From Argentina anserina (Eukaryota > Streptophyta > Magnoliopsida > Rosales > Rosaceae): a DNA stretch of 64,000 bases. This document shows positions 12,316-25,460 of the stretch, one piece after another (the stretch's first letter is position 1; each line of letters begins with the position of its first letter). Made by a program: the position numbers and the translations under genes. The DNA lies in contig NC_065877.1 in the NCBI RefSeq assembly GCF_933775445.1, forward strand, positions 13,888,001-13,952,000. Reading direction: 5' to 3'. The notes beneath the pieces are model-generated. The model was not told the origin of the DNA. It did no database searches and was given only the letters and a program-made list of their open reading frames with translations.

Positions 12316-15300
12316 CAATTTGTGCCTTACAAATCTTATATGACTTGTCTCATTGGGATTGATCAATTGATCCAAGGGCGTGGTATAGTGCAATTTTTGC
12401 TCCTTAATGGTACTCCCATAACAATCAAAGATGCACTTTATGCACCAGAGGGGAACCAAACCTTGCTAAGTTTTAAGGATATTCGTGCCAACGATTATCA
12501 CATGAACACCAAAGTTGTTAATGGAAAAGAGTATCTCTGTGTTACTTCTTGTTATGGACGTCATCGTCATACCCGAGAGATGTTTGAGCGTGTTAGTAGT
12601 GGGTTGTACTTTACCACACTACATCCAATTGAATCCAATGCAGTTAGCAAGTCTTTATGTGATTCTGACACTTAGAAGCTATGACATAATCGTCTAGATC
12701 ATCTTGAACGTGATATGATGATTCGTATATTAAAAACTCAACACGGTCATCCATATTTCAAAACCAACAAGCATGTGGGAACCCCACACGCTGTGAATGA
12801 TGCTAGTATGACAGTGGTACCTATGTCCGGCCATGGCTCGGCCTCTTGGCCTGCCAAGGCTTTCCCACGGTCCTCTAAGGCTGTGATGGAGCCCAAGGAG
12901 TTATGCGATGCCTTTTCTGCGATCTCTAATGCCCATAAATCATTTTGTAAAGCTTGTGCATTTGCAAAGATGCAGGCAAAACTTTCCTTTACAGTTGATA
13001 ATACACAGAACATTCTATTCTTATAAAGGATCTAAAGTAATATATGTGGACCAATACATCCAGAAGGTGGACCATTTAGATACTTTATGGTTATGGTAGA
13101 TGCATCGACATGCTGGTAACATGTCGATCTATTGTCCACACGCAATGCTACATTTCCGAAGCTTCTTGCTCAAGTAACTAAACTCAGGGCTCACCACCCT
13201 GACCATCCGATTAAGTCTATTAGACTGGATAATGCAGGAGAATTCACTTCGAAGACATTTGATGATTATTGCATGTTAATCGGGATTGATGTTGAACATC
13301 ATGTACCTCACGTTCATTTTTAGAATGGATTGGCAGAAGCAACAATTAAGCGGTTAAATCTTATAGCTCGGGCTTTAGTTATGCATTGTAACTTGTCCAA
13401 AACTGCTTGGGGATATGCAATCTTGCATGCAGTTGTATTTATTCATTTCAGACCCACCGCCAAACAACTTGTTAGTGCGTACTAGTTGGTAACTGGATAT
13501 GAGCATGACATTTCATATTTATGCACGTTTGTTTGCGCGGTTTATGTGCATATTACAAAAGTGACGAGATCGAGTATACCTGCCGCAAACTGTCTTGCGA
13601 GGTTAGAAGTCCCGAACTTCGGGCAAGATGCCGCCATACCAGGGCAAGGCTTGGCCGAGCCTACCCTAGGTGGAGGCACAACGACGGTCTCGGCTCCTCC
13701 CAATAAGAGGGGGAGGCCGAAAGGTTCTACTGACTTACAGCCAAGAAAAAGAGCTAAAGTCAAGGCAGAAACGGATCCACTCATCATAGACTCAGACAAC
13801 CCGAGCTTCGAGATTATCTGATTATAACTATGTCCATGAATCAATATTAGACTCATTGTTGATATCAGAGAACAAAAGAAATCTCATTGAGCGAGTTAAA
13901 TGCTCTAGAAGTCATGTATAAGAATTCCATGTGGATAGATGATGTGTTTACTTATTTTTTCGCTCGGGAAATCATCGACGACGACGACATGAAACCGCAC
14001 TCGGTTGAAAAATGTCAACGAAGAGCAGATTGATCGAAATGGAAGGAATCAATCCAGACGGAACTAGACTCTCTGAATAAAAGGCAAGCTTTCGGTCCGG
14101 TCGTTGAAGTACCGTCGAATGTTAAGCTTGTTGGACATAAATGGGTCTTTGTTCGCAAGCTGAATGAGAAAGGCAAAGTCCTTTGGTATAAAGTGTGACT
14201 TGTTGCTCAAGGATTCTCTCAGCATCCTGGTGTTAACTATGAGGAGATGTATTCTCCGGTTATGGATATCATTATCTTTCGATATCTGATAAGTCTAGTG
14301 GTATCTGAAAAACTAGACATGCAGTTGTTAGATGTGGTGACCGTGCATATTTATGGGGATCTAGATACAGAAATATACATGAAGGTTCTTGATGGACTTC
14401 ATGTACCCAAGTCAAGTAAGCCACGCAATGCCTATGCCATTAGGTTACAATGCTTACTTTATGGACTTAAAAAATCCGGTAGAATGTGGTATACACGTTT
14501 GAGCGAATACTTGATTGGGAAGGGATACAAGAACGATGAATTGTTCCCTTGCGTGTTTATCAAACACAATAGTTCTGGTTTTGCTATAGTAGTTGTCTAT
14601 GTTGATGATATGAACATAATTTGATCTCTTAATAAGATTGGTGAGACGATAAGCTACTTGAAAGCAGAATTTGAGATGAAAGACATGAGAAAGACTCGGT
14701 TTTACTTAGGTTTGGAAATTGAGCATAGAGTTGGTGAAATCCTTGTACACCAGTCTGCATACGTCCAAAAGATACTCAGGCGATTCTGTATGGTCAAAGT
14801 TATGCACCCTTCCAGAACTCCCATGGTTGTAAGAAGTCTGAATACCAAGAAAGATCCATTCCGTCCGAAAGATGACGATGAAGAGATACTTGGTCATGAA
14901 TATCCATATTTGAATGCTATAGGAGCTTTGCTTTATCTAGCTCAATGTACTTGTCCAGACATTGCATTCTCAGTGAACTTGTTGGCAAGGTTTAGTTATG
15001 CACCAACTATGCGGCATTGGACCGGTATCAAGAACATCTTTAGGTACTTTAAAGGTTCCATTTATATGAGGTTGTATTATAAGTATTCCGACAAGAAAGT
15101 GCTATTTCAGAAAGTATTGATGGTGAAGATCGACACAACATCGCCGCCATGCTCTCTCGGAAAGATGGACACTGCCTTGCCGCCGCCGCCGTAGCAGCTG
15201 TCGGTGCTGGTCTCAGGATTTGAATGGCAATTCCTCCTTTCCTACAACGTCTAGTGATGAGTTGGTAGGATTCGCTAATGCTGGATACATTTCGGATCCA

Positions 15301-15771
15301 CACAAAGAACGTTCCCAAACTGGTTATGTTTTTGCCATGGGAAAAACAGCGATTTCTTGGAGATCAACCAAGCAAACCCTTGTTGCTACTTCCTCGAATC
15401 ATTCTGAGATTATAGCATTGCAAGAAGCAGTTAAAGAGTGTATTTGGCTTCGAGCAATCATTACTCATATTTGAGAGGCTAGTGGATTAAGTTCTACTAT
15501 AGTTGAACCTACATGTCCTTACAAAGATAATGCTACTTGCATTGAGCAGATGAAGTTAGGTTATATTAAGGGTGATAACACAAAGCATATTTCGCCAAAG
15601 TTCTTTTATAATCAGCAACAACAAGAGATGTTGAATATCCAAGTTAATCAGATTCGTTCTGAGGATAATATGGCAGAATTGTTCACTAAGTCTCTTCCAA
15701 AATCAACATTTGTGAAGCATGTGAGACGCATTGGCTTGCATCGTCTATCAGAGCTCCAAAGATTGAGTTAA
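12316..15771 (+). pseudogene. Copia pol remnant (GAG-pre-IN, integrase, RT, RNase H)
   Basis: Pieces in order: GAG-pre-integrase at 12320-12675, continuing through HLERDMMIRILKTQHGHPY; the zinc-binding end (CKACAFAK) near 12950; integrase core with IRLDNAGEF and the later Glu (NGLAEA) at 13130-13470; an AT-hook-like KRGRPKGS near 13710; RT at 14080-15100 with LVAQGFSQHPGVNYEEMYSP and YVDD (near 14600); RNase H at 15240-15475; and the KHISPKFFYN...ELFTKSLPKS tail to 15771. In-frame stops and shifts occur throughout (for example a TGA just after the YVDD segment). About 130 bp at 15105-15235, proline-coding and GC-rich, interrupts the RT-RNase H join. Confidence 0.9.
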
Positions 15772-15965
15772 AGATCAGAGAGAGTGGTTTTGTAGACATC
15801 AGGGGGAGTCTACATCACATGCATTGTTCATTTGTAGTTAGTGCGTTGTGCTCTTTTTCTCCTTCGACCAAAGCTTTTAATTTTACCTAAGAGGTTTTTG
15901 TTTTACTTGGTAAGGTTTTTACTGAGGCAACAATATTGCACTATGTCACATTAAGATCGTGATAC

Positions 15966-15974
15966 AAGGGGGAG
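15966..15974 (+). other. Copia polypurine tract
   Basis: aagggggag immediately precedes the 3' LTR TG start, the usual plus-strand priming site. Confidence 0.85.
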
Positions 15975-16166
15975 TGTTATAGGAGAATCATATCATATAC
16001 ATACTTGGTGTATCTTGTCCTAAACTCCTAATTAGTATAGCCTAGCTAGTTAAGGAATGTTATCTTATTCCTGATTCATCTGAATCTTTATGTAATACAT
16101 ATATATAAGGCTCAATGTCTATCAATAAAAGTACAGTTAATTTCTCCAATTCATTCTACTGATTCA
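15975..16166 (+). repeat. Copia 3' LTR
   Basis: 192 bp, TG...CA, paired with 12131-12315. It follows the polypurine tract directly. Confidence 0.88.
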
Positions 16167-17630
16167 AATTTCTTTTAATAAGATGACATATTAGCTATTT
16201 TAAAGATATGTATATCCGTAAATTAGAAACCCATTAGTGTATTTATGTGATTTTTTTAAGCAAAGTGATCAGAAACTCATTTTAACTATTTTTTATGCAA
16301 TTTGATATCGATTACAAAGTTAATTGAGACAAGATAAATGAGGTACTTGTTGGTCGTTTATATAGCAATTAGAAGATAGCTAAATACAATAAATTAAACT
16401 CTGTAAGTGTACACATCCAAACATAATATAGCGAATAAGCAGGGGTTGAATCCACAGAGACTTTGTATCAATTTTGTATTACCCCTCGTTTAATAGACAC
16501 ATTAGGATTAACTACTCGACATTTGTCGAATAACGTAGTTTAATACGTTAATATTAAACTGCACGTCGTCATGAGCATTTCCGAAGTTTTATTTTGTTTT
16601 TCTGACTTTTACAAATTATTTCTTGTGTTTTAAAATGCTTTTACTAAAGTTTTTTTATGCGACTTAACTTCGGTCATCAAATTAACATTGTCGAAGATTT
16701 ACCATTGGATTAATTTCCTTCCCCTATTTTGGGCTAATTGTTCTAGACTTTAGAAACCTTTTTCCTTTCTTTTTTTTCAGCTCAAGACCTGAGCCCAAAT
16801 CCTTGGCCCAATTCATTTTCATTTTAATTATGCCAACTCCTCTCTCTCCCTCATTAGCTCGGCAACACATCATAGCTTTCTCCCTCTCTCTGCGTCTCCC
16901 ACTGAAACCGACACCAACCACTTCTTCTTCTACAAAACGCCACCGTCTGGGAAGAAATCCCACATGCATCACCACCATTAAACTCACCTATTTCTTCTCT
17001 ATAAAACCATATCAACAAAACATAAGCTTGTTCTCGATTTCTCCAAATCGGAGAAGGAAACAAACCACCAATATCCATTGATTCAGGCGATTCCTTCAAC
17101 TCCGGTGAATTCCTAATTCTTATATGGATAACTCCAGTTCCATATCTTAATACCCAGTTCAATTATTTGTTCAATTTCTTAAATTGAAGCCTAAATCTCC
17201 TTCTCTCTCTTTTATGATCCTCATCATCACCAACACTGTCGTCCCCCTCCTTGTCATCAACGACGTTGTCGGACCTCCGACGAGTCTCTTCAGACTTCAT
17301 GTGGTAAGCCCAGTTCTCTTCTTTCAATTTTAATTTGATTCTCTTTCCAATTCCATTGAATTAAGCTCGAGTCCAACTCTCTTCTTTTGTTGCATTTGTC
17401 GAGTCCTGCCATAATTTTCACCTTTCCGGTGATTTCCTCTACTTCCAGACGACAAGAATGACTCTTTATGTGAGTTGTGGAAAATTAGGGCAGCAGTAGC
17501 AACTTGGAATTGGAGCTGAGAAAAGAAGTTTCTTCTTTTCTGCGTTTTGGAAACACAGACGTAGAAATTGATCTTTTCCTCTATGTTTGTTTTTCAATAC
17601 ATTTTGAGTTGTTGGTGATACAGTATTGGA

Positions 17631-19665
17631 TATGACTTCGGATCCGCGGAGGCCCGCAAGTCCGATGGGCTTTTATCCGGTCCAGTCTGCGAGAAAACTC
17701 GCTTCTGTGGGTAGAGAGCCAAGCTTAGTTTAGAGGTGTGAAATCCGACCCGGCTCGCCAAAAGCCCGCAAGGCCTGGCCCGTACAAGACTGTCAAAATG
17801 CCTATTTTTTTTGTTGACCGTAGGTAAGGACGGTCAAACTATGTCTGAAACGGACGAAATTTTTATGGAATCCCTAAATATATATACCGATCACATCTGC
17901 TGGTGTCAATTGACCGTATTTAGAACCGGATTTGTCGATCGCCGAAGTGTCCACTAATGTATCATAACCTTTATACTAAGTTTAAAATAAAACTATCGCA
18001 TTATGGAGTGACTATATGAAGAAAACTTCTTGGGATTAATCGACACAAGCTGATGTGATCGATACTCATATTATGACCCTATAAAAATTTCATCCAATTC
18101 GAACCTCATTTAATCGTCAGAATTTCCGGTAAATCGAAAACACCACTAATATATCTTAAGGGAGGACCTATTACAAAAATGCGAACGCCGAAAGCCATTT
18201 GAATATATGAAATCACATAATTTTTATTATATATTGTGCGCGGTCGCACTGAGGAAACCCATTTGGCAAACGTCCGATCAATGGGGTTTCAATATGTCAA
18301 AACACATCTTTTTTAGTTGACCGTATGTACGAACGGTCAAACCAAGTCTAAAAAAGACAAAATTGTTATGGGGTCTCTAAATATATATATCGATTACATC
18401 TGCTGGTGTCGATCGATCATATTTCGAACTGGAGTTGTTGATTACATAAGTGTCCACTAATATATCATAACCTTTATATTAGGTTTAGAATAAAACTATC
18501 GCATTATGAAGCGACTATATGAAGAAAAGTTCTCGAGATCAATCGACACTAGCCGATGTGATCGGTATATATATTTAGTAACCATTTTAAAATTTCATCC
18601 AATTCGGACCTCGTTTGACAGTCAGAATTTCTATTAACCAAAAACATCATTAATATGTCATAAGGGAAGACCTATTACCGAGATGCGAACACCGAAAGCC
18701 GTTTGCATATCTAAAATCACCTAATTTTTGTCACCAATCGTGCGCAGTCGCACCGAAGAAAGTCATTTGGAAAGTCCCGGTCAATGGGGATTTTAATATG
18801 TTAAAATGCTTTTTTTTTAAACCGTAGGTAAGGATGGTCCAACCATGTCTAAAACGGATGAAATTTTTACAAGTCCCTAAATATATATACCGATCACATC
18901 TGTTAGTGTCGATCGAGCATATTTTGAATTGGAGTTGTCGATTGCCGAAGTGTCCACTAATGTATCATAACCATTATATTAGGTTTATAATAAAACCATC
19001 GCATTATGAAGAGACTATATGAATGAAACTTCTCGGAATCGATCTACATCATCCGATGTGATCAGTATAAATATTTAGTGACCATTTTAAAATTTCATCT
19101 AATTCGGACCTCGTTTGACTGTCGGAATTTTCCGGTAAACCAAAAACACCACTAATATGCCATAAGGGAGGACCCATTACCAAGATGCGACTGTCGAAAG
19201 ATGTTTGCATATTTGAGATCACCTAATTTTTGTTACCAATCATCCTTGGTCGCAACGAGGAAGCTCATTTGGCAAATCCTCGGTCAATGATGTTTTATTA
19301 TGTCAAAACGTCTCTTTTTTTGTTTACCGTAGGTACGGACGGTCAAACCATGTTAAAAACGGACGAAATTTTTACAGGATCCCTAAATATATATATCAAT
19401 CACATCTATCGGTGTCGATTGACAATATTTCAAAACTAAAATTTATTTGTGACTTTTTTTTTAGAATGTTTTCTAATAATTATTTTATTGTTCCAAACCC
19501 TTCAATAAAAGTATTATGTTTTTTTATCTGATACAAGCCCGCAAGGCCCGGCGCGGTCCGTTTTAGGTGGGCGGACTTGGATCTTCATATTTGTGAAAAA
19601 ATACCTGGCCCGTTACTTATATTTAAATGTACTAAGGCCCGGACTCGACCCGTTGACGAGCCCTA
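17631..19665. mobile_element. hAT-like non-autonomous element carrying tandem repeats
   Basis: Flanked by an 8-bp direct repeat GTATTGGA (17623-17630, 19666-19673), the hAT duplication length. Both ends are rich in CCCG/CGGGCC words (cccgcaaggcctggcccg on the left, cccgcaaggcccggcgcg on the right); the reverse of the right end begins TAGGGCTCGTCAACGGGTC. An internal TAGAGGTGTGAAATCCGACC at 17727 also resembles a hAT terminus, so a second copy may be nested. No transposase. Confidence 0.6.
17791..19436. repeat. ~503-bp tandem satellite-like repeat, 3.3 copies
   Basis: Units start near 17791, 18294, 18797 and 19301 (partial), with spacings of 503, 501 and 505 bp measured at the conserved gttgaccgta word. 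Each unit carries GACCGT...ACGGTC, an inverted repeat, and conserved blocks such as cctaaatatatata and gtgtccactaat. Divergence between copies is moderate. No ORF is maintained. Confidence 0.9.
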
Positions 19666-22600
19666 GTATTGGATTTGTTTGTCGATTTGGAGTTAATCGG
19701 AGATGATTTTGCTACCGAAATTGTGGTCGGAGTGATAAGGTGAAAAATTGAGTTTTTACTATTTTTAAGTTATCTTTTTACCATTTTACTATTATGTGAA
19801 ATAACATTTATGCCTCTGGCAGAAATGTTATTGTTTCACTGTTAATGTTTAATGTTTTACTAAATGGCTTTTATGATTTTATATTTTAACTAAAGGTAAC
19901 TTAGTGAAAATGATTTTAATGGTTTTACTTTTACCTTAGGGTACTTTAGTAAAACATAAATTTAATTTGGCGATGTATACTAATTGATAGTTTCGATTTC
20001 CGAATCGGTCCGAAAGTGAGAACTTTTTTAACTTAGAAATGTGTCGGTAATTAAATTGATCGTTGATTTGGTCATAAGTATCTTTATCAACCTTAAGGGA
20101 CGCTTAGTATCATTCGACGACTAAAGTTAGACCGTTTTCGGGTTATCCGAGAGTTAATCGATAAAAGGTCAAATAAGGTCAATACAGTCAACTCCTGGTC
20201 AAACTAGGAAAGACTTTCCTGCTCAAACTAGAAAAGGTGATTGAGTCAACTATTTATGACATTTGGACTTCAAATTAACTCTTCTGAATTGCATGGATTC
20301 AGAAAAGAAGCTACAAGAGTTGTTTGATACTTGAGCAGTAACAAGATTGGAGTGGGATCATATGTTATGGACTTGGGTATTTATGCACGTCATTTCAGGT
20401 AGGGGAGCTAACTCTCTTATGTGTATTTGGCCAATTATAATTTCATAGTCTAGTTCTCAGTTGAATGATTTATGATGCATTAAATGTTATGAAAACTCGA
20501 GACTAGGCACGCTTTCGAGATATGGTAAGTAGTGAATCCTCGCGTGTGTTGACTTAAGAGTGACGAGACCCTAGTATTCTAGGTAATCCTACGGTGTCGA
20601 TGATCGTGAACCTCTGGAGGGGTAATGTTCTATTTATTTTGGATCCATTCTTTTCTATACTATTGAGGGCATTCCATTTAAATGGACATGCTCGCTACTC
20701 TGTTATTATAACATACGTGTAGTTGGCCTCGACTATTTAGTCGTTAGAATCGGTTGAGCATTGCTTGTAGTTGAATTTGCCGTACTCTACCTTTGGTGCG
20801 CTGAAAATGTTTTAGCATGATGTGTTTATTAAATCTGCATTGTTTTAGAAAATATTTTAACGGCCAAATAACTTACCCTCAACGTTTTCTAGAACTTAAT
20901 TTCTATCCTTACCTGTTTTGATTTTTCAAACTCATGGGTGGGCTGGCCCTTACTGGGCAAGCGAGGACGACGCTCACCCCTATTATAATGTCTTTGTAGG
21001 TCGTTCTGTTATTCGGAGCTAGGAGTCTTCCCTTAGAGAACCATCATATTTATTTATGCCTTTAGTTGTTTTTCTTTAATAGGTATCATTATTTGAAGTT
21101 CCGAGGTTGTTTGTAAATCATTTGTCACCATTTGTTTCATTTCTATTTGGGTTGTTGTATTTGTTTAAATATGGGCCGGTGATGTCTTCTCCATCCTTCC
21201 GCCTCTTTATTTGTAACATTTGTAACTTTTTTCTATTCGAGGAAATATTTTAAGTTATTGTTTCATTTGTAGAAGCTATAGACTTTTCAACAAAATTTGT
21301 TCAAGTTTCCTTGTTATTAGTGAGTGTACAAAACGAACTTTCTTCGTTTTATTTCGCTTGTTACTCTCTTTTAACTCAAAAATATTGCTTGCATTCCTTT
21401 ATGGGATTTGACAAATTTTGTGCTAATCAATTTTAATAACCAACCATCTGACTAACTTGACGCACTCACACACACAATATGGAGGTTTTGGTTTGACTTC
21501 TTTCAAATTAAAAACAGAAAAAGAAATTAAAGCAAACAGAAGCAATAGATAAACAAATTCAATTGTGAGTTAACTAGCTAGGACTTTTCTCCACCACTAA
21601 ACTTGCCCTCACTCACAATAAGAATGAAAATTAGAATATATATCTTTGTAATGAAAACATTCACAACCAAGTCATGGCATCTAATTATAGTTGTTTTATT
21701 CTCTTACTTCATACATTCTATGTGTGGCATCTACAACAAAATTTATATCTTCAAATGTAACTTATTATGGCATCTACTAAAGCTAGCAAATGAAAACTCA
21801 TTAAGTCTAAAAGAATCTAAATGTCACAAGAACTCCAATACATGGTATCTATAATTACAATTCAAGAATTGATTTTCCAATAAATTCTACAAACAATCCA
21901 AATGCTGCGAATAGAGCAAATAACATGGATACTTAGTTATATTTTCAGCATATTAATCTAATTTAAGCTTCTAAGATGCGTCCATACTTAGAAACATAAA
22001 GGAGATTACAATTTAATCCAGATAAATCAAATCACCAATCATATATAAAATTGAAATTCATCTCAATTATGAATTGAAAACATATCTGAGGCTTCAAATA
22101 AAGCCCTAACTATAAAAGAGTTTAGTTACCCATGACTAAAGAGAATTCAGATTCATGAATCAAAAGTGAAGAAATTGAAAGATGAACAGAACATTAGAAC
22201 CCTGAATCCTTGAAGTCTTCCTTTTTCTACCTGTCGATTTTTCCATTCATTCCCTTCTTGCCTCCAAAGATCTAATTTTATAGGAGAAGTGATGAACACA
22301 TAAAGTAAAGAAATGAAGTAATTGCAATTGAACTTCTACCCATTCATTCACCATGGAAGCTTTAGTTTTCCTCTTCGATTCCGTCGGTTTCAGTTTCTTG
22401 TAACTCTTGTTTTCAACTCTTCATCAATTGCTGAGTTGGAAACCCACCCAATTGCCCCACTCTCTATAACTGATCAAAACTTTAAGTGAAATATTGATTA
22501 TTGTGACTGTTTTTGAGAAGAGAATAAAGAAAGCCAATGATGTGGTTCATGGTGTATAGTTTCAGAGGAGCTGAGGAGCCAACGAAACAAAACTTTTTAT

Positions 22601-23058
22601 TTTCTCTCTTTTTTTCTACAGAATAATTACTAATGAGTTGGATGCACCACTTGGACCTTAAAGTCAAAATTAATAACCCAACTCCAACTTCAATCAGCCT
22701 ATTATATTATTCAATTTTGTAATTCTTCTGGCAGCTAACCTCCCAGTGATTAAAATCCTATAGCTTCTTCTACGAAACTGCAAATTGCGAACTGTAAAAT
22801 GCTCCAGAAAACTATCATCCGTATCTTTCAAATGATATAAAGCTCATTTTCTGATTCCATCTTGAATGCTCCCAGTAATTCGGCAAAGTTGACTGTTTAG
22901 AATGGGCAAATTCTCAAAATGCTTTATTTTTGCTCAATTTCACTTTATGACTACATAAACACTAAATACCATAAAAAACACAATAAAAGGCTTAAGAACA
23001 TGCACAAGTCTAAGAATTAGAGTATTTTAATGTGTCAAATAATGAACACATCAGTACT

Positions 23059-25447
23059 CCTTCTATTGCATGTCTAATTAATTTTGATTTCCATACACAA
23101 TATAATTTTAACAATTTCAACTGCTGCACTCATTCTAAACTACTTTAACTTTAAACTAACCTTTTACCCCATGCATTAGCACGGCTAATCTTTCCACTCC
23201 TCATTAATATTGGGATGAAAACTGATTATCATCATGTTCCTTATTTTTCTCAACTACAATCCCATATATTTCTCTTTTTATTTTAATTTTGTGTTTTTTT
23301 TACCATAGTACCCTTCCAACATATTTGTTTATGGACTTATTTATTTATAGCAAATAAGTTTTGGAATTTTGAAAGATTAGTGAAGCTGTTAACACCAAAT
23401 GAGGGCCTTCAGTTATTAACTTTAAATATACTAAGAATGTCATGACAAACCCTAAGGAGTTCCAACATCATTTAACTCAAGTTATCCTTTGTGGTTTCAT
23501 CCTTTATGTAAATTGGCTTACTAACCATTAAATTTCTACCAAACTTGTAGTATTATTGTTGTTTGACAACTATGTAGCCTATTTTATGAGAGATTTGTGA
23601 AAAACATGTTGAGAAAGATAAGTCGTTATGATTCATTGAACCCACTTGGAGGAGTTATTAGATGTGCATATAACACGATTAACCATGTATGAAATTCATC
23701 TATTACCAAGGTAAACATATGATAACTATTTACCCTTAAATCCTCCATTTTACACCACTACGATTTTCGATACTTTGACTTATGTATAACATTCATAGGA
23801 TCTAGATGATTTGCAATATATTATGCATTAATGAATTTTCACACCTCATATATTGTGGATATGTTTAATAATAGAAAATGGTCAAACTATTAAGCAATGT
23901 CCCTACTACTTTCAATGCAATCTAACTGGGATTGAAATTGATGAATGTCAAATTGAACATGTGTGCTAGTATAGGCAAGTCCTAACTTCACCAATAAACA
24001 AAATCTTCTCAACTGTTGTATGTTAAAGTGAAAAATAAAGATTAGACTAGACGATTAAACTTATATAGTCAGGTCCTAACTTCAACAAGATTAGTTATTG
24101 TGTGTTGGATTAAATCACCTCATATATTCAACAACTCAATTCGACTATATACAATTATTTACATAGAAATCAGAAGAACATGAAGCTAATTGAACGTGGA
24201 CTGTGATTTGAGACCAATTCTTAATTGACTTAAGTAATATATAATTCTAAGAAAATCTTATAAAAAGCATAAGTTTAAAGATTATGAACTTCTATATCAT
24301 TTTGCTACTAAATTATTCTTGAACTTTATATAACATTTCATTTTGATTTTACTATGTTGTATCATATTCGATTCTTATACAATTACGATTGTTATTGATA
24401 TTGCACTATCATGATTTTTTTAGCCTCATTCATTTATATTATTATCATTAAGAAATATTGTACAACTGAGGGACCTGAACCTGGCTTAGGACTATAATTA
24501 CACATATTTTCAAAGAGAACATTATGAATAAATACAGGAGTCCCCCTAGACTGAGACCTATATCATAATCTCTACTAACAAAATGAACTAAATTATCAGA
24601 AACACTATCATGGTTTTTATTGTGAATTATAAATTTGTGGTTAAAATAAGTAAAAGATATGCTACAACCTCGAAAATCTCAGGATAGGTCTTGATAAAAT
24701 TCGTAACTAAGAGTTTATTTCGGTGGATAAAACAAACATCATCTAGAGCTACAATATAGCACGTTGAATATGTGTCTCCAAATAGGTAAAACCAGTTCAA
24801 GCGATTGAGAATGTTGCTTTCTTGGTTAAGTTTCATCAATATAGCCAAAATTTTGACACCCTTGGCATGCTAACAATATGTTCTTCAAAATTACCACAAA
24901 TAGTGGCATAACCCAGCTCTGAAAGTGTGATATAATGAAGTATAATGCAAATTACTGTTGCAGGTAGGCCATTGGATTGGAGATTGGAGGGTCGGTGGGG
25001 TGGGGTGTGGGTCTTCTCACTTCTCAGTTGTAGTTTGTCACTGATGAAAATGTGAATCCTAGTGAATCTAAGCAAGAATTTATTTTATATACTCATTTTA
25101 GCTAACATGTTGATAATATTAAATTTAGAATGTCTAATAGAGTTCAGTAGAATTAGAAACTATATTATGTTTTTTACAAACCATGTGGATTATAAAAGCC
25201 TCGTATAGTATTTGCAATTTCTCTTCTTATTTATTTTGGCACCGGACGTTATCAAATTGGGTACTATCAGGTTGGATCAATTCAACAATTAAATAGTTGG
25301 TGTTCTCCTTTCAAAGCCTACCTCGAATAAAATAATTGAATTTGTCGGTCAACTGAAATGCGTATTATCCATATAAGGGGTGTTTCAATTGAGAGGTTCA
25401 GTTGACCTTCTATTTATTTATATTAGTTAATTAGCCAAACCAAGTCA
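23059..25447. other. Intergenic AT-rich, no gene seen
   Basis: Low-complexity, AT-rich sequence with only short ORFs on either strand and no motif I can assign. Confidence 0.5.
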
Positions 25448-25460
25448 TTATTGTAGCATA

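Larger units (their letters stand above)
12131..16166 (+). mobile_element. Decayed Ty1/copia LTR retrotransposon
   Basis: Two similar direct LTRs (12131-12315, 15975-16166), both starting TGTTATAGGAGAATCAT and ending TTCA, bracket pol remnants in canonical copia order: protease/GAG-pre-integrase, integrase, RT, RNase H. Flanking 5-mers are AATGT and AATTT, a target-site duplication with one difference. The 5' LTR runs almost directly into pol: the primer-binding site and gag are missing. Many stops and frameshifts; not autonomous. Confidence 0.92.
16475..21413. mobile_element. Nested LTR-type insertion (~4.9 kb), non-coding
   Basis: Interrupts the solo LTR. Left end TGTATTACCCC, right end GGGATTTGACA, flanked by AATTT on both sides (16470-16474, 21414-21418). 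Both strands read TG...CA; the minus reading starts TGTCAAATCCC. A CT-rich leader-like stretch (16830-17330) and a phrase with tgggcaagcgaggacgacgctcacc near 20950 recall gypsy-derived non-coding elements. No pol or gag was seen and no internal LTR pair was recognised. The short AT-rich duplication leaves the ends somewhat uncertain. Confidence 0.5.
16349..23053 (-). mobile_element. Solo LTR (gypsy-like) interrupted by nested insertion
   Basis: Read on the minus strand it starts TGATGTGTTCATTATTTGAC and ends ACGACCAACA, that is TG...CA. It is bounded by a perfect 5-bp target-site duplication GTACT (16344-16348 and 23054-23058). The end carries the phrase TCTCTGTGGATTCAACCCC, which I associate with the 3' part of certain gypsy LTRs. 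Without the nested 16475-21413 element it would be about 1.77 kb. No coding capacity or second LTR was found, so a solo LTR is the simplest reading. Confidence 0.72.

Noticed and set aside
16440..16460. tRNA-like ggttgaatccac word
   Set aside because: No cloverleaf around it; it is part of the gypsy LTR end.
16803..17081. 92-codon plus ORF rich in Ser/Thr/Pro
   Set aside because: Composition follows a CT-rich leader-like tract within the nested element; no domain and a similar-length ORF on the other strand.
17791..19436. CRISPR-like regular repeats
   Set aside because: Units are ~503 bp without short spaced repeats, and the genome is a plant.
24380..24848. Possible LINE RNase H tail on minus
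   Set aside because: Reading is interrupted and lacks acidic motifs; similarity too weak.
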